Below are positions 8,165-17,765 of a stretch of 64,000 nucleotides of DNA, piece after piece. The DNA is from Cognatilysobacter claricitrinus. GTDB lineage: Bacteria; Pseudomonadota; Gammaproteobacteria; Xanthomonadales; Xanthomonadaceae. The stretch covers positions 1,054,001 to 1,118,000 of the forward strand of contig NZ_BAAFZV010000002.1 in the NCBI RefSeq assembly GCF_045866565.1. Direction: 5' to 3'. The translations under genes were made by a program, and so were the position numbers. How positions within the stretch are numbered: the stretch's first letter is position 1; every line of letters starts with the position of its first letter. The notes under the pieces were generated by a model. That model saw nothing but the letters and a program-made list of their open reading frames with translations. It was not told the DNA's origin and ran no database searches.

Positions 8165-8272
8165 TCCGGAGCAGCGAACCGCATCCCCGCAGTCGAGCGA
8201 TATGCAGGCTCACGGAGCGCTGCGGTGCCGGGTGCGGCTTTTGCGACCCAAGGGCTACCGGCTCCAGACCAC

Positions 8273-8295
8273 GATGCCCGGCGAGACCGGGCATC
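8273..8295. other. strong hairpin between convergent patatin and fumarase genes
   Basis: GATGCCCGG and CCGGGCATC form a 9-bp perfect stem over a 5-nt loop between two convergent stop codons. Neither strand has a T run after it. It could stabilise 3' ends or act as a factor-dependent termination site for both genes. Confidence 0.55.
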
Positions 8296-8304
8296 GAGTC
8301 CACA

Positions 8305-9873
8305 TCAGGCCGGTTCAACCACCACCGGAATCTTGCCGATACGCGCCTGCCATTCGCGCGGGCCGGTGGCGTGCACGGACGTGCCGTTCGAATCGACCGC
8401 GACGGTCACCGGCATGTCCTGCACGGTGAACTCGTAGATGGCCTCCATGCCGAGATCTTCGAACGCGACCACGCGCGAGGCCTTGATCGCCTTCGATACG
8501 AGGTACGCCGCGCCGCCGACCGCCATCAGGTACGCCGACCGGTGCTTGCGGATCGCCTCGATCGCGACCGGTCCGCGCTCGGCCTTGCCGACCATGCCGA
8601 GCAGGCCGGTTTCGGCGAGGACCTGTTCGGTGAACTTGTCCATGCGCGTCGCGGTGGTGGGGCCCGCAGGGCCGACGACTTCATCGCGCACCGGGTCGAC
8701 CGGACCGACGTAGTAGATGAAGCGCCCCGCGAGGTCCACCGGAAGCCGCTCGCCGCGATTGAGCATGTCGACGATGCGCTTGTGCGCGGCGTCGCGACCG
8801 GTGAGCAGCCTGCCGTTGAGCAGCAGCACTTCGCCCGGCTTCCAGCTGGCGACGTCCTCGCGCGTGATGGTGTCGAGGTCCACGCGACGGCCCGCGCTCG
8901 CGTCGTAAGTGAGCTTCGGCCAGTCCTCGAGCGACGGCGGATCGAGCTGCACCGCGCCGCTGCCGTCGAGCACGAAATGCGCATGTCGCGTAGCCGCGCA
9001 GTTCGGAATGATCGCCACCGGCAGGTTCGCCGCGTGCGTCGGGTAATCCTTGATCTTGACGTCGAGCACCGTCGTCAAACCGCCCAGGCCCTGCGCGCCG
9101 ATGCCGAGCGCGTTGACCTTGTCGTACAGCTCCAGGCGCAGCTCTTCGATGCGATTGCTCGGTCCGCGCGCCATGAGGTCCTGGATGTCGACCGGCTCCA
9201 TCAGCACTTCCTTCGCCAGCTGCATCGCCTTCTCGGCGGTGCCGCCGATGCCGATGCCGAGCATGCCCGGCGGGCACCAGCCCGCGCCCATGGTCGGAAC
9301 GGTCTTGAGCACCCAGTCGACGATGGAATCCGAAGGGTTGAGCATCGCGAACTTCGACTTCGCTTCCGAACCACCGCCCTTCGCCGCGACGGTGACATGC
9401 ACGGTGTTGCCCGGCACCAGCTTGGTGTGGATCACCGCCGGCGTGTTGTCGCGCGTGTTGCTGCGCCTGCCTGCGGGGTCGGCGAGCACGCTCGCGCGCA
9501 GCACGTTGTCCGGATCGAGGTACGCGCGGCGCACGCCTTCGTTGACCATATCCTCGACGCTCATGGTCGCGCCGTCCCAGCGCACGTCCATGCCGACGTC
9601 GAGGAACACGGTGACGATGCCGGTGTCCTGGCAGATCGGTCGACGTCCTTCGGCGCACATACGCGAGTTGATGAGGATCTGCGCCATCGCATCGCGCGCC
9701 GCCGGCGACTGCTCGCGCTCGTACGCGGCGGTCAGCGCCTTGATGTAGTCGACCGGGTGGTAGTAGCTGATGTACTGCAGCGCGTCGGCTACGGACTGGA
9801 TCAGGTCGTCCTGGCGGATGACGACGGGCGCGGACGGAGCGAATTGAGCGGTCTGGGCGGACACGGCAGGCAC
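8305..9873 (-). CDS. fumA: class I (iron-sulfur) fumarate hydratase
   Basis: The roughly 522-residue protein interconverts fumarate and malate in the TCA cycle. It is the oxygen-sensitive [4Fe-4S] class, with both the N-terminal cluster domain and the C-terminal beta domain in one chain. Cysteines for the cluster are visible in RRPICQDTG, AGWCPPGM and IIPNCAATRH. The start is uncertain: GTG at 9873 has no clear ribosome binding site, and an in-frame GTG at 9864 is equally possible. The preceding gene on this strand (PAS-GGDEF-EAL protein) ends only 46 bases upstream, so co-transcription is possible. Xanthomonads commonly encode this class. Confidence 0.93.
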   Translation of the reverse strand: MPAVSAQTAQFAPSAPVVIRQDDLIQSVADALQYISYYHPVDYIKALTAAYEREQSPAARDAMAQILINSRMCAEGRRPICQDTGIVTVFLDVGMDVRWDGATMSVEDMVNEGVRRAYLDPDNVLRASVLADPAGRRSNTRDNTPAVIHTKLVPGNTVHVTVAAKGGGSEAKSKFAMLNPSDSIVDWVLKTVPTMGAGWCPPGMLGIGIGGTAEKAMQLAKEVLMEPVDIQDLMARGPSNRIEELRLELYDKVNALGIGAQGLGGLTTVLDVKIKDYPTHAANLPVAIIPNCAATRHAHFVLDGSGAVQLDPPSLEDWPKLTYDASAGRRVDLDTITREDVASWKPGEVLLLNGRLLTGRDAAHKRIVDMLNRGERLPVDLAGRFIYYVGPVDPVRDEVVGPAGPTTATRMDKFTEQVLAETGLLGMVGKAERGPVAIEAIRKHRSAYLMAVGGAAYLVSKAIKASRVVAFEDLGMEAIYEFTVQDMPVTVAVDSNGTSVHATGPREWQARIGKIPVVVEPA

Positions 9874-9919
9874 GGCGATGGGGAAGCCGCCATTTTACCG
9901 CCCGCCCCCGACGCGGTGC

Positions 9920-12900
9920 TCAGGCGCTGCGCGCCATGGTCGGCGGATCGGTGCGTTGCAGCAGGCGAGCAAGCGCGGTCGACGAGAGCGGCGGGCTGAA
10001 CAGCGTGCCCTGCACACTGCCGCACCCCCACCGGGCCAGCAGTTCGCGCGTCGCATCGCTCTCGACGCCCTTGGCCACGACTTCGCACTGCAACGCCAAG
10101 CCCGTGCGACAGATCGCCTCGGCGACGCGGCGCGCGCGCTCGTGGTCGATCAGCGCGTCGACGACGGCCAAGTCGAGCTTCAGCGCGTCGAAACCGAAAT
10201 CCACCAGCTGCGACACGCTCGCCTGGCTGGTGGCGATGTCGTCCACGGCGACCTTCACGCCCATCGCGCGCAGGTCGGCGACGAGTCCACGCGCCGGCTC
10301 GCCGAGCGCGAACAGCTGCTCGCCGCGGAATTCGATCTCCAGCCACTGCGGGTCGAGCGTGGCGGCGTTGAGCGCGGCGTCGACCTGCGCGAGCAGGCGA
10401 TCGGGATCGAAACGCGCCAGCGATACGTTCACCGACAGCGGCAACGGCGGCAGGCCGGCCTGCTGCCAGGCGGCGTTCTGCAGGCAGGCGCGGCCGAGCA
10501 CCCATTCGTCGATCTGGATGATGAGCCCGGTTTCTTCCGCGACCGAGAGGAACGTTTCCGGCAGCAACACCGTGCCGTCGGCGCGACGCCAACGCAGCAG
10601 CGCCTCGACCGAGGTGAACTTCGCGGTGCGCGTGTTGACCACCGGCTGGTAGTCGAGCACGAAATCTTCCGCCGCCAGTGCGAGGCGCAGGTCGTTTTCC
10701 GTGCGCATGCGCGCTTCCGCGCGTTCGCCCATCAGGTCGGTGAAGTAGCTGTAGCGACCGCGACCGGTGTCCTTGACGTGGTAAAGCGCGGTGTCGGCCT
10801 GCTTCATCAGCGTGCGGGCGTCGCGTGCGTCCTGCGGGAACAGCGAGATGCCGACGCTGGCGCCGACGCGCAGTTCGTGGCCGTCGACGACGATCGGCTG
10901 TTCGACCGACCGGATCAGTTTTTCCGCGACGCGCGCGGCGTCGCGCGGGTCGGCGAGTCGTTGCAGCAACAGCACGAACTCGTCGCCGCCCTGGCGGCTC
11001 ACGGTGTCGTCCTCGCGCACGCATTCGCGCAAGCGCTGTGCGACTTCCTGCAAGACCTTGTCGCCGACCGGATGGCCGAGTGTGTCGTTGATCGGCTTGA
11101 ACTTGTCGAGGTCGATGTACAGCACAGCGCCGCGCTTGCCCTGCGCGACCTGCGCCAGCGCCTGGCCGAGTCGATCCTGGAACAGGACGCGGTTCGGCAG
11201 GCCGGTCAGAGAATCGTGCTGCGCCATGTGCGCGAGAACCTGCGCCTGTTCGCGTGCATGGCTGACATCGCGCAAAAGCAGCACGCCACCGATCGCGCGG
11301 CCCTGCGCATCGCGCAACGGCGACGCCGATTCCTCGACCACGCGCTGCGCGCCGTCGCGACGCACCAGTTCGCGCTCGCCTTCGAGGCGCACCGCCTTGC
11401 CCGACTTCAGCGCGTCGCGCAGCACCGACACCTGCGGCACGCCCTGAGTCGGCTCGATCAGCGTGATCACGTCTTCGAGTACGCGACCGAGCGCGTCCTC
11501 CCGCGTCCAGCCCGTAAGTTCCGACGCCGCGGGATTGAACGCGATCACCGTGCCCGACGGATCGACCACGACCAGCGCGTCGCTGATCGAATCGAGCGTG
11601 GCCTGCGCCTGCTCGCGCGCGGCGCGCGCCGCCTGCTCGAGCGCGAGGTCGCGGCTGAGATCGCGCAGCGTGACCACTGCGCGACCACCGTGTTCGCCCG
11701 GCATCGAGCCGAGTTTCAGGTCGACCGGGAACGTGGTGCCGTCGCGACGACGTGCGCGCAGCCCGGCTTCGGTGCCCGCAGCGGGCGTGGTGCCGTCGGA
11801 CGCCGTGAGCCAGGTCGGCAGCAGCGTGCCGACGAGATCGGCGTCGGTCGCGGCGAACAGCGCAGCCGCGGCCTCGTTGTGCAACTGGATGCGGCCACCT
11901 TCGTCGAGCACCAGCGTGGGCTCCGGCGATGCGTTGACCAGCGTGCGCAGGTCGCGTTCGCTCTGCTTGCGCCAGGTGACGTCCTCGGCTAGCAGATGGA
12001 AACCAGCGATCGCACCGTCGAGGCCGAAGTACGGCTCCAGGCGGATGTCGAGCGCGCGATCGCCGTGGTCGGCCTGCAGCTGCTGCGATGCACCGGCCAT
12101 CGCGCTTGCGGCGCTGGTCTTCAACTTCGCGGCGAACTCGATGCCGAGCACGTCGGCCAGCGTCGCGCCCTCGACGCGCTCGCGCGTCAGGCCGGTCCAG
12201 CGTCGATAGGCGTCGTTGACGTGGCGATGGCGCAGGTCGCGATCGAACGTCGCCACGAGCCCCGGACTTTTTTCCGCGAGCGTCAGCAGGTGCCCGCTCG
12301 CGGCGCGCAGCCGCGCACGCACGCGGTCGCGCTGGTGCGCAAGCAGGCTGCCGAGCAGCGCGACCGCGAGCATGGTCGCGACAAGACCGAGCGCGGCGGC
12401 AGTCGACCAGCCGCCGGCGATGCGCGACAACGTGGACGTCGCGAAATCGGCGGCGATAAGCGCGGCGATCGCGAGCACCAGCGACAGCGCGCCGAGCGTG
12501 CGCGGGCGACCCGACGCCGCAAGCGCCAGCAGGCCGATCGCGAGCAACGGCACCAGCCGCGGCGAGAACATCGACAACGCCGCGGCGCCGAGCACCATCG
12601 CCAGCGACAACACCAGGGTGACGCGACGCGGATCCTCGGCGAATGGATCGGGCGGATCGACCGCCGCGAGCGTCAGCGACGCCGCGAATGCGGCGGTCGC
12701 GGCGGCGGCGATCGCGGGCCACGCCGCGAGCCATGCGCCGTGCAGCAGCGGCACCGCCTGCACGCACAGCCATGCAAGTGCGAGCGTCGCTAACCCGAGG
12801 GTCGCGAGTGCGACGGCCGCGGGTGCGGGGTCGTCCCACTCCACCTGCGGATGCAGTTGTCGAACGAGTGCACGGATAGCGACCACCGCCGCGGTGATCG

Positions 12901-13225
12901 CGGCCGTCGCGACGATGGCCGTCGCCGGCGCGACGTGCGCGGCGAACAGTCCGGCGACGATGCCAAGCGTCGGCATCAGCCAGCGTGCGTCGGCGCGCCC
13001 TGCCAGCGGTCGCGCCAGCCACAGCCCGAGCCAGCCACCGAGCACCGCGCCCACCGCACCCGCCGCCAGCGATGCCGGCAACACGCGCGATGCCGCGGCC
13101 ATCAGCACACCCGCAAGCACCGCGAACGCGACCGGCGCGCGCAACAGTCGGGCGGACGCGAGGACCCGTTGCCGGGCCTCCGTCACGGGAGCCGATCGAT
13201 CGCGTGCGTCGCGCTGTGAATCCAT
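9920..13225 (-). CDS. membrane PAS-GGDEF-EAL c-di-GMP signalling protein
   Basis: The 1101-residue protein has a hydrophobic N-terminal region of about 300 residues with many membrane segments, three PAS domains (about 315-665), a GGDEF domain and an EAL domain. The GGDEF site is intact (G746-G-D-E-F750), with an inhibitory RxxD site five residues before it (REDD), so diguanylate cyclase activity is expected. In the EAL domain the first motif is normal (E874-A-L), and NVS, the DD pair (995-996), K of ALKLD and Q of SVQG are kept. However, DDFGTG reads DDIATS, the second glutamate of EITE is replaced, and the general-base motif AEGVE reads AKGVE (Lys1052), so phosphodiesterase activity is doubtful. 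ATG at 13225 is preferred over TTG at 13228. Confidence 0.93.
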   Translation of the reverse strand: MDSQRDARDRSAPVTEARQRVLASARLLRAPVAFAVLAGVLMAAASRVLPASLAAGAVGAVLGGWLGLWLARPLAGRADARWLMPTLGIVAGLFAAHVAPATAIVATAAITAAVVAIRALVRQLHPQVEWDDPAPAAVALATLGLATLALAWLCVQAVPLLHGAWLAAWPAIAAAATAAFAASLTLAAVDPPDPFAEDPRRVTLVLSLAMVLGAAALSMFSPRLVPLLAIGLLALAASGRPRTLGALSLVLAIAALIAADFATSTLSRIAGGWSTAAALGLVATMLAVALLGSLLAHQRDRVRARLRAASGHLLTLAEKSPGLVATFDRDLRHRHVNDAYRRWTGLTRERVEGATLADVLGIEFAAKLKTSAASAMAGASQQLQADHGDRALDIRLEPYFGLDGAIAGFHLLAEDVTWRKQSERDLRTLVNASPEPTLVLDEGGRIQLHNEAAAALFAATDADLVGTLLPTWLTASDGTTPAAGTEAGLRARRRDGTTFPVDLKLGSMPGEHGGRAVVTLRDLSRDLALEQAARAAREQAQATLDSISDALVVVDPSGTVIAFNPAASELTGWTREDALGRVLEDVITLIEPTQGVPQVSVLRDALKSGKAVRLEGERELVRRDGAQRVVEESASPLRDAQGRAIGGVLLLRDVSHAREQAQVLAHMAQHDSLTGLPNRVLFQDRLGQALAQVAQGKRGAVLYIDLDKFKPINDTLGHPVGDKVLQEVAQRLRECVREDDTVSRQGGDEFVLLLQRLADPRDAARVAEKLIRSVEQPIVVDGHELRVGASVGISLFPQDARDARTLMKQADTALYHVKDTGRGRYSYFTDLMGERAEARMRTENDLRLALAAEDFVLDYQPVVNTRTAKFTSVEALLRWRRADGTVLLPETFLSVAEETGLIIQIDEWVLGRACLQNAAWQQAGLPPLPLSVNVSLARFDPDRLLAQVDAALNAATLDPQWLEIEFRGEQLFALGEPARGLVADLRAMGVKVAVDDIATSQASVSQLVDFGFDALKLDLAVVDALIDHERARRVAEAICRTGLALQCEVVAKGVESDATRELLARWGCGSVQGTLFSPPLSSTALARLLQRTDPPTMARSA

Positions 13226-13397
13226 CAAGGTCGGGCCGGCGGGACGAAAAACGTCACTTCTCTGTCGATAACGGCATTTTGCGAACGGAGTGCAGTAAGA
13301 AACTGTGCAGCGGATAACAGCTCGCCGCCCGCCACCACGCGCTCATCGCACGGAGTGGCGATACGGTCACATCCTGCACGATTCAGCTGGTGACCCA

Positions 13398-14558
13398 ATG
13401 CGCCTGATCACGCTGTTCGCCATGGTGTTGCTGACGGCTGGTGCGACCGGCTGTCGCGCGGGCGATTCGCCCGCGTCCGCCGCGTTGTCGGCACAAAATG
13501 CCACGGCCAAGGCTGGCATGCCGCGCATTACGCGCGTCGCCGGTGGGCTTGAGCATCCCTGGGGTCTCGCACTGCTGGGCGATGGGCGCTTCCTGGTCAC
13601 CGAGCGGCCCGGGCGCCTGCGCTACGTCGAACGCGACGGCCGACTGTCCGCACCGATCACCGGCGTGCCCGCGGTGTGGGCGCAGGGCCAGGGCGGCCTG
13701 CTCGACGTCGCACTCGCGCCCGATTTTGCGACCAGCCACCACGTCTATCTCAGCTACGCCGAGCCGGGGCCGAACGGGACCGCCGGCACTGCTGCGGGCT
13801 ACGGCGTGCTCGACGGCGCGCGGCTGGTGGGCTTCCGCGTCATCTACCGGCAGGAACCCAAGCTCGAAGGGCCGAACCATTTCGGTTCGCGCATCGCATT
13901 CGACCGCGACGGCCACGTCTTCATCAGCCAGGGCGAACGCTTCCAGCGCATGCGCGCGCAGGACCTCGGCGTGCTGCAGGGCAAGCTGGTGCGACTCACG
14001 CTCGACGGCGCGGTGCCGCGCGACAACCCGTTCGTGGGTCGTATCGACGCGCGCCCGGAGATCTGGAGCTACGGGCATCGCAATGTGCAGTCGCTGGCGG
14101 TCGATCCGCGCACGGGACGGCTGTGGGAAGCCGAACACGGCCCGCGAGGCGGCGACGAGATCAACCTGCCGCAAGCCGGCAAGAACTACGGCTGGCCAAT
14201 CGCGAGCCACGGCAAGGATTACGCGACGCCCTTCCCGTATCCGGAAACGAAAGGTACCGAGGTGCCCGGCATGGAATCGCCGTACCACGTCTGGATGAAA
14301 TCGCCCGGCCTGTCCGGCATGGCGTTCTACACCGGCCGTCCCGGCTCGGCGTGGAACGACAGCCTGCTGCTCGGCGCGCTCGCCGACCGCTGCCTGATCC
14401 GCCTGCAGCTCGACGGCGATCGCATCGTCAGCGAGCAACGGCTGCTCGAAGACCGCAAGTTGCGCATTCGCGACGTGCGCGTTGCCGGCGACGGCGCGAT
14501 CTACGTGCTCACCGACGAGGACGACGGCGAACTGCTGCGCATCGATCCACCGCGCTGA
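13398..14558 (+). CDS. PQQ-dependent sugar dehydrogenase (Asd/YliI type) lipoprotein
   Basis: The 386-residue precursor has a lipoprotein signal peptide (LLTAGATGC). The mature part is a six-bladed beta-propeller of the soluble aldose sugar dehydrogenase family. Recognisable blocks are GLEHPWGLALLGDGRFLVTE, GPNHFGSRIAFD, SYGHRNVQSLA, EHGPRGGDEIN and GKNYGWP, all typical of PQQ-binding GSDH/YliI proteins. It would oxidise aldoses in the periplasm, passing electrons to an unknown acceptor. No pqq biosynthesis genes lie in the window. The ATG at 13398 is chosen because the signal peptide begins there. Upstream in-frame codons are not protein-like. Confidence 0.9.
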   Translation: MRLITLFAMVLLTAGATGCRAGDSPASAALSAQNATAKAGMPRITRVAGGLEHPWGLALLGDGRFLVTERPGRLRYVERDGRLSAPITGVPAVWAQGQGGLLDVALAPDFATSHHVYLSYAEPGPNGTAGTAAGYGVLDGARLVGFRVIYRQEPKLEGPNHFGSRIAFDRDGHVFISQGERFQRMRAQDLGVLQGKLVRLTLDGAVPRDNPFVGRIDARPEIWSYGHRNVQSLAVDPRTGRLWEAEHGPRGGDEINLPQAGKNYGWPIASHGKDYATPFPYPETKGTEVPGMESPYHVWMKSPGLSGMAFYTGRPGSAWNDSLLLGALADRCLIRLQLDGDRIVSEQRLLEDRKLRIRDVRVAGDGAIYVLTDEDDGELLRIDPPR

Positions 14559-14639
14559 CGCGCGGCGCCGCCACAGCGCGCCAACCCTGTCAACGTCGAC
14601 GCCCCACCCGCACGCGGCCACAATCGCCGGCCCAACCGG

Positions 14640-17012
14640 ATGTCGACGCACGCCATGCAGGACCGTAGCACCGCCCAGCACATCGCCCGCCGCATTGCAG
14701 AGGAAATCGGCGCGCAGGCCCGACAGGTGGAAGCGGCGGTCGCGCTGCTCGACGAGGGCGCCACCGTTCCGTTCATCGCGCGCTACCGCAAGGAAGTGAC
14801 CGAAGGGCTCGACGACATCCAGCTGCGCGAGCTCGAAACACGCCTCGCCTACCTGCGCGACCTCGAAGACCGCCGCGTGCAGGTGATCGCCAGCATCGAC
14901 GAACAGGGCAAGCTCACCGACGAACTGCGCGCCGACCTGCTCGCGGCCGACACCAAGGCGCGCCTCGAGGATCTCTACCTTCCCTACAAGACCAAGCGGC
15001 GCACGCGTGCGCAGATCGCGCGCGAAGCCGGGCTGGAACCGCTGGCCGACACGCTGCTCGCCGACCCCACGCAGTCGCCGGACGCCGTCGCCGCGACGTA
15101 CGTCGATGCCGACAAGGGCGTCGCCGATGCCAAAGCGGCGCTCGATGGTGCGCGCGCAATCCTGATGGAGCGCTGGGGCGAGGACGCCGCGCTGGTCGGC
15201 GAACTTCGCGAGTGGCTGTCGCAGGTCGGCGTCGTTCGTTCGAAGGTGATCGAAGGCAAGGAGAACGACGGCGCGAAATACCGCGACTACTTCGACCACG
15301 CCGAGCCCGTTTCGAAGATCCCGTCGCATCGCATGCTCGCGCTGCTGCGCGGGCGCCGCGAAGAGTTCCTGCAATTCGATCTCGATCCCGGCACGGACGC
15401 CGAAGCCGGCCACCTGCTCGCGACCGGCCGAGTCGCCAAGCATGTCGGCATCCGCAACGAGGGCCGCGCCGCCGATCAATGGTTGATGGACTGCGCGCGC
15501 CTGACGTGGAAAGCCAAGCTGCACCTGCACCTGATGCTCGACCTCACCGCGCAGGCGCGCGAACGCGCTGAGGCGGAAGCGATCAACGTGTTCGGCGACA
15601 ACCTCAAGGACCTGTTGCTGTCGGCGCCCGCAGGCGCGCGCACCGTGCTCGGACTCGATCCGGGACTGCGTACCGGCGTGAAGGTCGCGGTGGTGGACCG
15701 CACTGGCAAGCTCGTCGCCACGGACACGATTTATCCGCACGAACCGAAGCGCCAGTGGGACCAGTCGCTCGCGACGCTGGGCCGCCTGTGCAAACAGCAC
15801 GGCGTCGAACTGATCGCGATCGGCAACGGCACGGCATCGCGCGAGACCGACAAGCTCGCGGCCGATCTCATCAGGCTCGCGCCGGAATTGAAGCTCACCA
15901 AGATCGTGGTGAGCGAAGCCGGTGCATCGGTGTATTCGGCGTCGGAAATCGCGTCGCGCGAATTTCCGGACGTGGACGTGTCGCTGCGTGGCGCGGTGTC
16001 GATCGCGCGTCGCCTGCAGGATCCGCTCGCCGAGCTCGTCAAGATCGAGCCGAAGGCGATCGGTGTCGGCCAGTACCAGCACGACGTCGACCAGTACAAA
16101 CTCGCCCGCGCGCTGGATGCCAAGGTCGAGGACTGCGTGAACGCAGTCGGCGTGCATGTGAACACGGCATCGGCAGCGCTGCTCGCCCGCGTGTCCGGCC
16201 TGACGTCGACGGTCGCCGAGAACATCGTGCGCCACCGCGATTCGAACGGCCCGTTCAAGTCGCGCAAGGAGCTGCTGAAGGTGCCGCGCCTGGGCGACAA
16301 GACGTTCGAGCAGTGCGCGGGCTTCCTGCGCATCGCCGACGGCGACGAACCGCTCGACGCGAGCTCCGTGCATCCCGAGGCGTATCCGGTGGTCGAGCGC
16401 ATCGTGTCGTCGACCGGCAAGCCGATCCGCGCCCTGCTCGGCGACGCCGCATTCGTGCGCGGGCTGCGCGCCGAGCAGTTCGTCGACGACCGTTTCGGCG
16501 TGCCGACGGTGCGCGACATCCTCAAGGAACTCGAAAAGCCCGGCCGCGACCCGCGCCCGGAGTTCAAGGCCGCGCGCTTCGCCGACGGCGTCGAGGACCT
16601 CAAGGACCTGAAGCCGGGGATGGTGCTGGAAGGCGTCGTCACGAATGTCGCGGCGTTCGGCGCGTTCGTCGATATCGGCGTGCACCAGGATGGACTCGTG
16701 CACATCTCCGCGCTCTCGAACACGTACGTGAAGGACCCGCGCGACGTGGTGAAAGTCGGCGATATCGTGAAGGTTCGCGTGCAGGAGGTCGACGTCGCGC
16801 GCAAGCGCATTGCGCTGACGTGCCGGCTCGACGATGCGGCGCCGCGTGCGCCGCGGAATGACCGGGATTCCGGGCGTCCGCCTCAGGGTGCTGCGCGACC
16901 GTCGCAGGACCGTGGGCGTGGGCCGGCCGCGAAGCCGGTGCAGGGAAAGCCACAGGGGCTGGTGGTCAATAGTGCGTTGGCGGATGCGTTTGCGAAGGCC
17001 AAGGGGAAGTAG
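14640..17012 (+). CDS. tex: Tex family S1 RNA-binding transcription accessory protein
   Basis: The 790-residue protein has the standard Tex layout: N-terminal helical region (EGATVPFIARYRKE), YqgF-like RNase H fold (TVLGLDPGLRTGVKVAVVD, near 335-355), helix-hairpin-helix repeats (SGLTSTVAENIV, VPRLGDKTFEQCAGFLRI), and a C-terminal S1 domain (GMVLEGVVTNVAAFGAFVDIGVHQDGLVHIS). A basic Ala/Lys/Gln-rich tail follows. Tex is a conserved nucleic-acid-binding factor affecting transcription and gene expression. Two in-frame ATGs exist, at 14640 and 14655. The first is taken. Confidence 0.95.
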   Translation: MSTHAMQDRSTAQHIARRIAEEIGAQARQVEAAVALLDEGATVPFIARYRKEVTEGLDDIQLRELETRLAYLRDLEDRRVQVIASIDEQGKLTDELRADLLAADTKARLEDLYLPYKTKRRTRAQIAREAGLEPLADTLLADPTQSPDAVAATYVDADKGVADAKAALDGARAILMERWGEDAALVGELREWLSQVGVVRSKVIEGKENDGAKYRDYFDHAEPVSKIPSHRMLALLRGRREEFLQFDLDPGTDAEAGHLLATGRVAKHVGIRNEGRAADQWLMDCARLTWKAKLHLHLMLDLTAQARERAEAEAINVFGDNLKDLLLSAPAGARTVLGLDPGLRTGVKVAVVDRTGKLVATDTIYPHEPKRQWDQSLATLGRLCKQHGVELIAIGNGTASRETDKLAADLIRLAPELKLTKIVVSEAGASVYSASEIASREFPDVDVSLRGAVSIARRLQDPLAELVKIEPKAIGVGQYQHDVDQYKLARALDAKVEDCVNAVGVHVNTASAALLARVSGLTSTVAENIVRHRDSNGPFKSRKELLKVPRLGDKTFEQCAGFLRIADGDEPLDASSVHPEAYPVVERIVSSTGKPIRALLGDAAFVRGLRAEQFVDDRFGVPTVRDILKELEKPGRDPRPEFKAARFADGVEDLKDLKPGMVLEGVVTNVAAFGAFVDIGVHQDGLVHISALSNTYVKDPRDVVKVGDIVKVRVQEVDVARKRIALTCRLDDAAPRAPRNDRDSGRPPQGAARPSQDRGRGPAAKPVQGKPQGLVVNSALADAFAKAKGK

Positions 17013-17138
17013 TTTCCGGAGCTTTGTCGCGGGTTGAATCATCGTTGAAGCAGCGTCAACGGCGTGGACCGCCGCTGGGTGGGCGATGCACGCGACCTCA
17101 TCAATATCCGATCAGCTCTCGAAAGCGCGACGCGCACA

Positions 17139-17687
17139 TCAGAACAACCCGCGCTGCACCTGCTCCACCGAGTAAACCAACCTTCCCTCCTCGATCCGCG
17201 CCGCCGCCGTGTACGGATGCTCCTGAACGCGGCCACCCGGCTGCAGGTGCAGCACCGTCCACCCGCGCGATTTGAAATCGTCCGAGATCAGCGAGCGGTG
17301 GCACTGCCACCAGACGGCTTCCGCACACATCACCGCCGTACGCTTCGATGCCGCGAGCTCCGCGAGCCGCCCGCGCGCGCGCTCGTACTCGGGCGTCGCC
17401 ATGTAATCGGCGTAGCCGCGAAACGCGTCGTTCCGCCACGCGGTGTTCGGCGAGTCCCTGCGCGGCGTGCGTCGGCCGCCGAGGTCCGGGAACGCGGTGT
17501 AGTCGATACCGGCCGCCGGCAGCGCGGCCGCCATCGCATCGCCCCCGAACTGCGGATGCCGCCGCGAGCCGGCAAAGCGACGCACGTCCGCGATCGCCTC
17601 GATACCTGCGCTGCGCAGGATCGCGACGAACGCGTCCCACGGATGCGTCGAATGCCCGACCGTCCAGAGCGTGCGGGAACTTTGCAT
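17139..17687 (-). CDS. DUF488 family protein
   Basis: The 182-residue protein carries the DUF488 signature: TVGHSTHPWDAF at the N-terminus, IADVRRFAGSRRHPQF, and VMCAEAVWWQCHRSLISD, whose conserved Cys and CHR elements look catalytic. The biochemical role of the family is not established. Start at ATG 17687, because the conserved TVGHST strand begins within ten residues. The frame stays open far upstream, but that sequence is antisense to the kinase gene and is not real. It is divergent from the UbiB-like gene, with about 78 bases between. Confidence 0.85.
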   Translation of the reverse strand: MQSSRTLWTVGHSTHPWDAFVAILRSAGIEAIADVRRFAGSRRHPQFGGDAMAAALPAAGIDYTAFPDLGGRRTPRRDSPNTAWRNDAFRGYADYMATPEYERARGRLAELAASKRTAVMCAEAVWWQCHRSLISDDFKSRGWTVLHLQPGGRVQEHPYTAAARIEEGRLVYSVEQVQRGLF

Positions 17688-17765
17688 CCGTACAGGTTGG
17701 CGGGCCCGCGGTGAAACAGCGTTGACGGCCGGCCGCCTACGCTGAGCGACCGACGGAGAGATTTC

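Noticed and set aside
13383..17042. 1219-codon minus-strand open frame opposite the sugar dehydrogenase and tex
   Set aside because: No family resemblance, crosses two well-supported genes on the other strand; a codon-bias shadow.
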